From the NCBI GenBank assembly GCA_009919365.1, contig RGBZ01000006.1, positions 1 to 18,780 on the forward strand: DNA of 18,780 nucleotides. The letters are read 5' to 3'. A program made the position numbers and the translations under genes. This document shows positions 7,127 to 14,163 of this stretch, one piece after another. The notes beneath the pieces were generated by a model. That model was not told where the DNA came from, did no database searches, and saw nothing but the letters and a program-made list of their open reading frames with translations. This DNA comes from a bacterium (GTDB lineage Bacteria > Chloroflexota > Limnocylindria > Limnocylindrales > Limnocylindraceae). The first letter of the stretch is position 1, and every line of letters starts with the position of its first letter.

Positions 7127-8247
7127 CTAGAGGATCGTCCGCCACCGCGTCGCTGCGTACGCCGTGGCGATGAGTGCCAGGCCACCCGCGACGATCAGTG
7201 CGCCTGGCGCGCCAATGAGTGAGACCACTGCGCCTGTGCCAAGGCCGCCGATCGGCGTAGATCCAGCAAAGACCGTGGTGTAGACGCTCATCACTCTGCC
7301 GCGCAGCGCGGGGGGCGTCGACGTCTGAATGGAAGCGTTTGCGGTGGCGGCCATGGCAATTGCGCCGAAGCCTGCACCGAAGAGCGCAACCCCCGTTGCG
7401 AGTGCCGCCCACGACGCCCCGCTCCCACTCACGACACCCGCCGCGATCGAGAGCACTCCGAGTGCTGCAGCGCCAGCAATGATCACTGCAGTGCGTGGCT
7501 GACGAAGCATTGTCACCGCAAGCGCCCCGCTCAACGAGCCAAAGCCGATCGCGGCCATCAACAAGCCAAGGCCCGGCGCGCCGATCTGCAACACGTTGCG
7601 TGCAAGAATTGGAGCGATCACGTTGAAGTTCATTGCCACCCCGGAGACCACACCAATCACAAACACACAGAGGGCTATGAGTGGTGTGCGCGCTACGAAT
7701 CGGACCCCTTCGGCGAGGCTGATCAACACATCAGCAACGGTGCGTGGGCGAGGGGTTCGTGGTGCGGGTCGCAGCTCTTCGGCGCGCATGAAGAGCAGGG
7801 CCAGCAACACCGCAAGGAAACTGGCGCCATTCACTGCAAAACATCCGGCGACCCCAATGACGCCGATCAACACGCCACCGATCGCTGGGCCAATCACACG
7901 CGCGCCGTTGAACAGAGGCCCGTGGCGACCAGGGCCGCCTGTACGACCGCGAGAGCCATCAGGCTGACCTGCGTTCCGATCAGAGCACGATGCTTCGGGA
8001 GCGCGTCGGCAAGTACGCCACCGAAGAGGCCGAGGACCATCACGGGGGTGAACTGCGCGGCGGCAACGATGCCGAGCCATGCCGGTTCGTGGGTAAGTTC
8101 GGTGATATACCAGGCCTGCGCGATGGACTGCATCCAGGTGCCCGCCAGCGAAACGAGTTGCCCGAACCAGAAGAGGCGGTAGTTTCGATGGCGAAATGGC
8201 CCACCCCAGGTTGGGGTGATACGAGTTCTGCTTCGTGTATTCGGCAT
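7127..8247 (-). pseudogene. MFS transporter (enterobactin-exporter-like), frameshifted with missing segment
   Basis: A major facilitator family efflux protein of the MFS_3 type. The first frame, from ATG 8247, reads FRHRNYRLFWFGQLVSLAGTW and runs through helices 1-3 to ALAVVQAALVATG. The second frame picks up in the same few bases with PLFNGARVIGPAIGGVLIGV and continues through the remaining helices to TAG at 7127. In relatives about 45-50 residues, including the MPxRQAF loop, separate these two points. The sequence has therefore lost roughly 140 nt and changed frame near 7912-7925. Automatic calling would give two overlapping genes (7894-8247 and 7127-8080), neither able to make a full transporter. 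It starts 10 nt after the stop of the AI-2E-family gene, so it is the last gene of that cluster. Mutation and assembly error cannot be told apart here. Confidence 0.82.
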
Positions 8248-8257
8248 CGCTAGAGGA

Positions 8258-9370
8258 TTAGCGGCGCTTGCGCGTTGTGGCCCGCTTTACCGTTCTGGTG
8301 CTTGCTGGCGCCTCATCACGCCGAATCGCGGCAACGGCGGCAACTACCGGTAGGGCGAAGATCGCGCCGAGGACGCCTCCGACAAGACCGCCGATGCTAC
8401 CCGCAATGAAGACGGTGGTGCCCGAGAGGCGCAGCACGCCGTTCATCAGTCGTGGGGCGAGCTGGGTGGCACAAAGCAACCAGCCCACGATGATCACCAC
8501 GGAGCCAGGGAGCACATATGGTCCCGCAGCAAAGATTGCGAGTGCCAGTGGCGGCAACACCGCAGCACCCTGACCGATCGATGGGATCGCCATCACGATG
8601 CCGCCCAGCACGGCCGAGAGGAGCCCATCGGCCCCGGCGATCGTTGCACCCACATAGACGATGATGCCGTAGACAAACCCGAGGGCAACATGACGCCCGA
8701 TAAAGCGAGCGATGATCTCTTCAAGAATCTTGCGCGATCGCTGCGCGCTGCGTACTTTTCCGCGCGTCGCAAGCTCATCAACCGAATCGAGATGAGCGGG
8801 GTTTGCCGAGAGAATGATACCGATGCCGATCGCCAAGATGAGTGGGCCAAGGGCTCCAATCGCGCCAGCCGCGATTGCGGCAATGTTTGACTGCAGCGAT
8901 GTTGCAACGTCACGAATCGAGAGAATCACGGTAGTTGCGAGCGGAACAAGATCAACCGTTAGGCCAACAGAGCTGAGCAGAGCGCTTAGACGATCAACCA
9001 TTGCACCGACCTCTATCGGCGTTGGCTCTGGCCCTGCGATGATTCCGCCAAGCGATTGGGCAAACGCAATCGCGAGCTCAATCACAATGACAATGACGGG
9101 AATTGCGCCAGCAAGCCAAACGAGAAGCGCTGCGCGCGTGCGCGTCCAGCCCCGTACGACAAGCCAATCAATTGGCGCGTCGGCCAGCGCTGCGAGCAAC
9201 CACCCACCAGCAAGGGCGTAGAGAAGTGGGCCCTGAGCCGATACGAAGGTGGTAACGACGCCAAGCCCCGCCATGATGGCGACAAGGGCGACGCTTGCAA
9301 GGGTCGCCCACGCAATCAGGCGAATACTCTGGGGCCACTCATCGCTGCGGAGGGGATTCGGCAGATTCAT
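8258..9370 (-). CDS. AI-2E family transporter (PerM-like)
   Basis: A 370-residue integral membrane protein of the AI-2E transporter superfamily. Paired hydrophobic segments near residues 18-45 and 48-72 are followed by another near 83-108, a soluble stretch with PTPIEVGAMVDRLSALLSSVG, and a membrane block from about 165. The conserved region ILEEIIARFIGRHVALGFVYGIIVYVG at about 215-241 and GADGLLSAVLGGIVMAIPSIGQG with following PPLALAIF are family hallmarks. The C-terminal tail is basic (TRTVKRATTRKRR). Characterised members export small molecules or act as sodium/proton antiporters; the substrate here cannot be told. The ATG at 9370 has TAAGAT 6 nt upstream. It lies 9 nt after the P1 peptidase stop and 10 nt before the MFS gene. 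Confidence 0.88.
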   Translation of the reverse strand: MNLPNPLRSDEWPQSIRLIAWATLASVALVAIMAGLGVVTTFVSAQGPLLYALAGGWLLAALADAPIDWLVVRGWTRTRAALLVWLAGAIPVIVIVIELAIAFAQSLGGIIAGPEPTPIEVGAMVDRLSALLSSVGLTVDLVPLATTVILSIRDVATSLQSNIAAIAAGAIGALGPLILAIGIGIILSANPAHLDSVDELATRGKVRSAQRSRKILEEIIARFIGRHVALGFVYGIIVYVGATIAGADGLLSAVLGGIVMAIPSIGQGAAVLPPLALAIFAAGPYVLPGSVVIIVGWLLCATQLAPRLMNGVLRLSGTTVFIAGSIGGLVGGVLGAIFALPVVAAVAAIRRDEAPASTRTVKRATTRKRR

Positions 9371-9376
9371 GAGCTG

Positions 9377-9382
9377 ATCTTA
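9377..9382 (-). promoter_or_regulatory. Leaderless -10 element (TAAGAT) overlapping a stop codon
   Basis: On the minus strand TAAGAT ends exactly 6 nt before ATG 9370. Its first three bases are the TAA stop of the P1 peptidase gene. This suggests the transporter can be transcribed apart from the upstream gene. Confidence 0.5.
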
Positions 9383-10534
9383 GTCCAGCGCTGCGCGCAC
9401 GATCTCGAGCGGGAGCGCAACAGCTGTAGCGCCGTCCGCACCACTCATCGTTTCGGCGGCAAAGAGGGCGTCAAGGATCGCCGATTCGGTCGCATCAGCG
9501 GTCGCCTCAAACAACGCGGAGAGGTGTGCGTTGACCACCATCGTGACCGAGGTTTCAAACGGCTCTCTCGGCTCAAGGTCCTCTGCCGGGAGGTGCCTAT
9601 TCGCAGTGCTGAAGCTCAACACGAGATCGCCAGATGAGTGCTCGCCCACACCACCGACGCGGCCGATCCCGATCACGGCTCGCTGTGCAAGTCGGTCGAG
9701 CTGCATTGGGAGCAGTGGGGCGTCGGTAGCAACGATCACAATGATCGAACCGGCTCCGCCGCGAGGATCGTCAGGCTTCGGTGCAACGCCGACCTTGTTC
9801 TCCCATGGAAGTGGGTAGTGCTCGGTGGAGAGTGGGCCACCAGGAGCGCCGAGCATCTGCCCCTGTAGCGTCAGGCGGTGGCGGCGCCCATGGTTTGCCT
9901 GAACGAACACGCCAATGGTGTAGCCGCCAAGTTCAGGTGGGAGTTGTCGACTCGACGTTCCATTGCCGCCCTTAAAGCCGTGACAGATCATGCCGGTCCC
10001 ACCACCCTGATTTCCGCGCGGCACTGGTGCGCTGTTGGGAAGAGCGGCAGCGGCATCGAGCGCCTGGCGTGCATGCGCCGCGGTGACATGGAATCCGTTC
10101 ACGTCGTTCAGTACGCCGTCCCAGGTTTCACCAGCGACAGGGAGGCTCCATGGCGGCGCGTCTGGAACGTGATCTAGCGACCAGCCGATCATGGCGTCAT
10201 GCACCACGCCAACGGAGTGGGTGTTGGTGAGGCAGATCGGCGAGGTGAGAAGGCCAGACTCGCGAATCCATTCCAGACCCGTGAGCTCGCCATTTCCGTT
10301 CAGTCGATGGGTTCCAGCAAAGAGCGGGTGTCCCATCTCGGCGAGCGGGCGAGGAAGAATGGCGGTGACGCCGGTGCGAATTGGTCCAACGCCGCGCTCA
10401 AGCGCGCCTTCGCCCTTGACGATGGTGGCGGCAGCGACGCGCACGCCCACGACATCGGTGATGCCGTCCGTTGGGCCCGGGGTAAACCGGCCGATGCGAA
10501 TTCCTAGGTCGGTGGCTCGGGTATCTCGTGGCAT
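9380..10534 (-). CDS. P1 family peptidase (DmpA/BapA-like aminopeptidase)
   Basis: A 384-residue N-terminal nucleophile hydrolase of peptidase family S58. These enzymes are made as one chain that cuts itself just before the catalytic Ser, giving two subunits, and remove D-, L- or beta-amino acids from short peptides. Family landmarks: DLGIRIGRFTPGPTDGITDVVGVRVAAATI at the start, TGLEWIRESGLLTSPI, TNTHSVGVV, GETWDGVLNDVNG (135-147), GNQGGGTGMICHGFKGGNGTSSR (174-196) with the self-cleavage Ser at 194 or 195, and VATDAPLLPMQLDRLAQRA. It is full length. There is no signal peptide. The start at 10534 (MPRDTRATDLG) is chosen over the upstream frame to 10582 because family homology starts there and CACACT lies 6 nt before it. 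It runs divergently from the sortase-like gene across 35 nt. Confidence 0.9.
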   Translation of the reverse strand: MPRDTRATDLGIRIGRFTPGPTDGITDVVGVRVAAATIVKGEGALERGVGPIRTGVTAILPRPLAEMGHPLFAGTHRLNGNGELTGLEWIRESGLLTSPICLTNTHSVGVVHDAMIGWSLDHVPDAPPWSLPVAGETWDGVLNDVNGFHVTAAHARQALDAAAALPNSAPVPRGNQGGGTGMICHGFKGGNGTSSRQLPPELGGYTIGVFVQANHGRRHRLTLQGQMLGAPGGPLSTEHYPLPWENKVGVAPKPDDPRGGAGSIIVIVATDAPLLPMQLDRLAQRAVIGIGRVGGVGEHSSGDLVLSFSTANRHLPAEDLEPREPFETSVTMVVNAHLSALFEATADATESAILDALFAAETMSGADGATAVALPLEIVRAALD

Positions 10535-10540
10535 GGGGGT

Positions 10541-10546
10541 AGTGTG
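10541..10546 (-). promoter_or_regulatory. Leaderless -10-like element (CACACT) for P1 peptidase
   Basis: On the minus strand CACACT ends exactly 6 nt before ATG 10534. It mirrors the TACACT of the divergent gene, only 11 nt away. It is weaker than TAnnnT at the first position. Confidence 0.4.
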
Positions 10547-10557
10547 CCATCCCGCAC

Positions 10558-10563
10558 TACACT
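10558..10563 (+). promoter_or_regulatory. Leaderless -10 element (TACACT) for the sortase-like gene
   Basis: TACACT ends exactly 6 nt before ATG 10570; no Shine-Dalgarno site is seen. It overlaps the right arm of a GTAGTG/CACTAC inverted repeat (10539-10544 and 10555-10560). Confidence 0.5.
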
Positions 10564-10569
10564 CTACGT

Positions 10570-11370
10570 ATGCTGCCGCCAATTAAGGTAAACACCAGAC
10601 GTTCGCGTGAGCGTATGCCGTTTCGGCATATCGGCTCCACTATCTTGCTCGCCACGTCGTTCATTCTCGCCGCTGGGGCGCTCATAACGTGGGGGGTCGA
10701 TCAGCAAATTGGACCCTGGACACCAAGCGGGGTCGTCGTCGTCACTGAGGACCCTTCGACAGAGCCGAGTGGCCCTGCCGGCTCACCCTCACCGCAAGCA
10801 GACCCTTCGGACCCGTCGGGGCGATCGCGCACCACGCCACCACCCCTCCCACCAGTCGATCCAAGCTTGCTCGTCCCCTCGGTCGCCGGTGATCCTGTCC
10901 GAGTCTTGGTGAGCGGCGTCTGGATCAACCTCCCTGTTGTCCGTCCGCCGCTTGCGACGGATGGCTCGCCACGATTCCCCTGGTGCCGAGTCGCCGAATG
11001 GATGCCAAACAAGGGGAAAGCCGACGGAACGACGGGCATCCTCTTCATCTACGCGCATGGCCGCTACTGGGAATTTGGAGGCCTCCTCGACAAGTCGCCC
11101 AAGCAGATGATCGGCCAGATCATTGAGGTTGATGTACTGCCGAAGGAGACTGGCCAAAAGCTGTTGCGCATTCGCTATCGCGTTACCGAGGTGCGACAAC
11201 ATATCTCAACGTGGGCCGACATCAGCGATGTTCCGAACGGTCGGGTGATCTTGCAAACCTCTGAAACCATTTACCATGATGGAACGAAGATGGTGGTCAT
11301 TGGTAAGTACATTGATACGACAACCTCAACGCGACCATTACCAGCAGCAAAGCCACAGATCTGCGAATAG
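10570..11370 (+). CDS. Sortase-like membrane protein lacking the catalytic Cys
   Basis: A 266-residue protein with one N-terminal membrane anchor (about 20-42), a Pro/Ser/Thr-rich extracellular linker (about 60-98) and a C-terminal sortase-type beta-barrel (about 108-247). Active sortases join proteins to the cell wall with a His-Cys-Arg triad. The His is present (FIYAHGRYWEFGGLL, His163). At the place of the TLxTC cysteine the sequence is VILQTSE, with Ser231 (TCT). The Arg position in the following strand (DGTKMVVIGK) is Lys240. I therefore infer it is either not a transpeptidase or an altered-nucleophile variant. Similar LQTSE sequences may be usual in relatives from Chloroflexota, but I cannot confirm this. 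Two Cys remain (139 and 265), neither at the catalytic place. It stops 4 nt before the acyltransferase gene, so the two are co-transcribed. Confidence 0.7.
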   Translation: MLPPIKVNTRRSRERMPFRHIGSTILLATSFILAAGALITWGVDQQIGPWTPSGVVVVTEDPSTEPSGPAGSPSPQADPSDPSGRSRTTPPPLPPVDPSLLVPSVAGDPVRVLVSGVWINLPVVRPPLATDGSPRFPWCRVAEWMPNKGKADGTTGILFIYAHGRYWEFGGLLDKSPKQMIGQIIEVDVLPKETGQKLLRIRYRVTEVRQHISTWADISDVPNGRVILQTSETIYHDGTKMVVIGKYIDTTTSTRPLPAAKPQICE

Positions 11371-11374
11371 CCTG

Positions 11375-13360
11375 ATGCAGGCTCCGAAAAACTCGGGAGA
11401 GTTTCGCACTGACATTGAGGGTCTGCGGGGCATCGCTATTCTCATGGTGCTCCTCTTTCATGCTGGACTCTCCTGGATGCCTGGTGGATTTGTTGGTGTT
11501 GATGTCTTCTTCGTCATCAGCGGGTTCCTTATCACCAGCAAACTCTGGCGTGAATCGCAGCAGCCTGGCGGGCTGAGCATCACCAAGTTCTATGCCTGGA
11601 GAATTCTTCGACTCCTCCCTGCCGCACTGGTTGCAATAGCGGCTGTCTCGCTGATTGGGCTACTGATTGCTGCGCCGCTCAATCGCAGCGAGTTGGCGGC
11701 AGATGGCGCGGCATCTGCACTCTCTATCGCCAATATGCGCTTCATCGGTTCGGTGGATTACTTTGCGCCAACATCGAGCCCATCACCGTTCTTGCACTTC
11801 TGGTCGCTCAGCGTCGAGGAGCAGTTCTACTTGGTCTGGCCAGCACTGATCGTGCTACTCACTTGGCGTGGTGGTAGTTCGCGGCGCGTGATCGTGGCGC
11901 TCCTCCTTGGCGTGCTCGCCTCGTTTGCACTCAGCATGTGGCTCACCGACGCTTCACCCGCGCGCGCCTTCTACCTACTGCCGACGCGCGTCTGGCAGCT
12001 TGGGGCTGGTGGTCTACTTGCCCTCTTCGGTGCAGTGGGCACCTCGCGTCGCGCTGGTGCGCTTGCATGGGTGGGGCTCGGCGCTGTGGCTCTGGCGGGC
12101 GTAGCGCTCACCTCTGAGATGCCCTATCCGGGGCTCGCCGCCGTTCTCCCCACCGCGGGTGCCGTGGCGCTCCTCTACGGCGGCGCTGCGCCAAGTGGAC
12201 CGATACGCATCCTCGCCGCGGCGCCGTTGCGCCTCCTTGGCAAGATTAGTTACTCGCTCTATCTCTGGCACTGGCCACTCCTCGTGCTCCCCATCATCTC
12301 TCTAGAGCGTGCCCTCTCAGGGGTCGAGACCGTTGTGGCGGTCGCTGCAGCGATCGGCGTCTCATGGCTGAGCTGGCGATTTGTTGAACAGCCGTTCCGT
12401 TACGGAGATCGCTCACGTCGCGCCACCTCATGGAGCGCGATTCGGATTGGCATTGCAGGGATCCTTACCGTGACGCTCTTTACGCAGGGCCTTGCCACTG
12501 GACTCGCGGCAACGCACGATGCGACACCCGCTTCACCAACCCCACCGAGTTCGCCGATTGCGAGTGACGGTCCAATCACGCTTCCAGCAAACCTCACCCC
12601 GTCGCTGGCCTCAGCGCGTGATGATGAAGAGCGACTGCGTGGCGACGGCTGTCTCGCATTTGAGCGCGTGACGACCCCGCAAGAGTGCAGCTATGGCGTT
12701 AAAGGCTCTACGATCACCATCGCCCTGCTTGGTGACTCACATGCGTCGCACTGGTTCCCCGCCATCGAAGCGATCGCCTTGGAGCGCGGTTGGCGCCTGC
12801 TGACGTTTGTCAAGGTGTCATGCTCGTTTACCACCCTCGCGCAGCGCAATTTAGCCCTAAAGCGCGAATACCGCGAATGCACCGCGTTCAACGAGGCGAC
12901 GGTGACACGTATCAACGAGATCAAGCCGGCGCTGACGATCATCGTGAACCGCCGTACCTTCCGCCCAATCACCGAAGGGATCACGTCAGAGTTGGCTGGG
13001 GCTGCGTTTGGCGAAATGGTCGCCCGTCTCCCTGGGGCAACAGCAATCCTCGTTGACACGCCAGACCCTGGTCGCGACGTTCCTGCCTGCCTCTCAAAAC
13101 ACCCGAGCGACATTCGCGCCTGCCTCTTTACGCAGGACGATTCTGACAATCGTGAGATTGGCATCGCAGAGCGCGTAGCGGCCGACATTTCAGGGGCGAC
13201 ACTAATTGATCTAACGAGCCAGATCTGCGGCGTATGGCCCTGCTCGCCACTTGCTGGACGCGTGCTGATCTATCGCGATGAAGACCACATGACGGAGACG
13301 TTCTCGCGAAGTTTGGCTACCCCACTTGGAGTAGAGATCGCGAAGCTGCTACCGCGCTAG
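11375..13360 (+). CDS. Acyltransferase of the OafA/YrhL type with C-terminal SGNH domain
   Basis: A 661-residue two-part protein that O-acetylates or otherwise acylates cell-envelope glycans. The first part is a ten-helix-type acyltransferase-3 domain (about 10-375): RTDIEGLRGIAILMVLLFHAG with the conserved His29, GVDVFFVISGFLIT, FWSLSVEEQFYLVWP, and SYSLYLWHWPLLVLP. A Ser/Pro-rich linker near residues 383-400 leads to an extracellular SGNH domain: LLGDSHASHW with the nucleophile Ser455, and a C-terminal DEDHMTE giving the Asp635-x-x-His638 pair. All key residues are present. ATG 11375 is chosen because family homology begins there, 4 nt after the sortase-like stop; the frame is open to 11276 inside that gene. 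Its TAG stop shares a CTAG with the convergent methyltransferase stop. Confidence 0.92.
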   Translation: MQAPKNSGEFRTDIEGLRGIAILMVLLFHAGLSWMPGGFVGVDVFFVISGFLITSKLWRESQQPGGLSITKFYAWRILRLLPAALVAIAAVSLIGLLIAAPLNRSELAADGAASALSIANMRFIGSVDYFAPTSSPSPFLHFWSLSVEEQFYLVWPALIVLLTWRGGSSRRVIVALLLGVLASFALSMWLTDASPARAFYLLPTRVWQLGAGGLLALFGAVGTSRRAGALAWVGLGAVALAGVALTSEMPYPGLAAVLPTAGAVALLYGGAAPSGPIRILAAAPLRLLGKISYSLYLWHWPLLVLPIISLERALSGVETVVAVAAAIGVSWLSWRFVEQPFRYGDRSRRATSWSAIRIGIAGILTVTLFTQGLATGLAATHDATPASPTPPSSPIASDGPITLPANLTPSLASARDDEERLRGDGCLAFERVTTPQECSYGVKGSTITIALLGDSHASHWFPAIEAIALERGWRLLTFVKVSCSFTTLAQRNLALKREYRECTAFNEATVTRINEIKPALTIIVNRRTFRPITEGITSELAGAAFGEMVARLPGATAILVDTPDPGRDVPACLSKHPSDIRACLFTQDDSDNREIGIAERVAADISGATLIDLTSQICGVWPCSPLAGRVLIYRDEDHMTETFSRSLATPLGVEIAKLLPR

Positions 13361-14148
13361 CGCTGCGCCCGCTCTGCCGCGTAGAGCATGATCGCGGACG
13401 CCACCGCGAGGTTGAGGCTCTCAGCAGTTCCAAGCATCGGAATGAGCGCGGCAGCTGTGCAGGCACTGCGCAGGCTGGCGCTCAGGCCATCCGCTTCAGT
13501 GCCGATCACGATCGCTGTTGGCGCTGCGTACGAGAGCTCGCTGTAGTCTGACGCCCCATCAAGTGCGGTCGCAATCGTGCTGCCTGGCCAGCGCTTGAGC
13601 AGCGCGACCGCCTCTTCGTGGGTTGCTCGATAGATCGGCACCGAAAAGATTGAGCCCATCGTGGCGCGAACCGTTTCAATGGAGTACGGGTCACACGTGT
13701 TTCCTACAAGGATCACACCGCCAGCGGCGCAGGCATCAGCGCTACGAATAGCGCTCCCAAGATTGCCAGGGTCTCGCGGCGCCTCGAGCATCAACCAGCG
13801 TGCGGCGCGAGTTGGGTCGATGGTCGTCACTGACTGGGCTTCAGGGGCAGGGTCGGCATAGACGGCGAGCTGCTCCTGGGGGTTGTCGCGCCCAGTGATC
13901 TTTGCCAGCACCTCAGTCGTGACCGAGAGAGATTCCCGCGCGCGGCTGACGCCGCCATCGATCGGGGCGCGCAGCGGTCCAGCCGTTAGCAACATCTCGG
14001 GGATCCAGCCTGAGGCGGTAGCGGTGGCGATGGTGCGCTCGCCCTCGGCTAAGAAGAGGCGCTGCTCGTCGCGCCCCTTCGGTGTGCGCAGGGCACGCAG
14101 CCCCTTCACGACCGGGTTGGAGAGGCTCTCAATGCGCAGCGGTTGCAT
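13357..14148 (-). CDS. TrmH/SpoU family RNA 2'-O-methyltransferase
   Basis: A 263-residue SAM-dependent methyltransferase of the SPOUT class that methylates ribose 2'-OH in rRNA or tRNA. The N-terminal substrate-binding domain (IESLSNPVVKGLRAL, then FLAEGERTI) is the usual SpoU_sub_bind opening. The trefoil-knot domain has motif 1 RDPGNLGSAIRSAD (125-138), the TMGSIF segment (163-168), motif 2 IGTEADGLS (215-223) and motif 3 IPMLGTAESLNLAVA (236-250), including the Asn and Glu expected for catalysis and knot binding. It is complete. It resembles RlmB/TsnR-type enzymes, but the target nucleotide cannot be assigned. The ATG at 14148 has TATCCT 6 nt upstream and lies 15 nt after the GH18 gene on the same strand. 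Confidence 0.92.
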   Translation of the reverse strand: MQPLRIESLSNPVVKGLRALRTPKGRDEQRLFLAEGERTIATATASGWIPEMLLTAGPLRAPIDGGVSRARESLSVTTEVLAKITGRDNPQEQLAVYADPAPEAQSVTTIDPTRAARWLMLEAPRDPGNLGSAIRSADACAAGGVILVGNTCDPYSIETVRATMGSIFSVPIYRATHEEAVALLKRWPGSTIATALDGASDYSELSYAAPTAIVIGTEADGLSASLRSACTAAALIPMLGTAESLNLAVASAIMLYAAERAQR

Positions 14149-14154
14149 GGAGGG

Positions 14155-14160
14155 AGGATA
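14155..14160 (-). promoter_or_regulatory. Leaderless -10 element (TATCCT) for the RNA methyltransferase
   Basis: On the minus strand TATCCT ends exactly 6 nt before ATG 14148. It falls in the 15-nt gap after the GH18 stop codon, so the methyltransferase may have its own promoter. Confidence 0.5.
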
Positions 14161-14163
14161 CCC

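Noticed and set aside
7908..7928. Programmed frameshift in the MFS gene
   Set aside because: Residues are missing between the two frames, so a simple ribosomal slip could not restore the protein. No slippery heptamer is present.
9056..9637. A 193-codon plus-strand open frame
   Set aside because: It lies opposite the AI-2E transporter and P1 peptidase genes, and its product has no recognisable fold.
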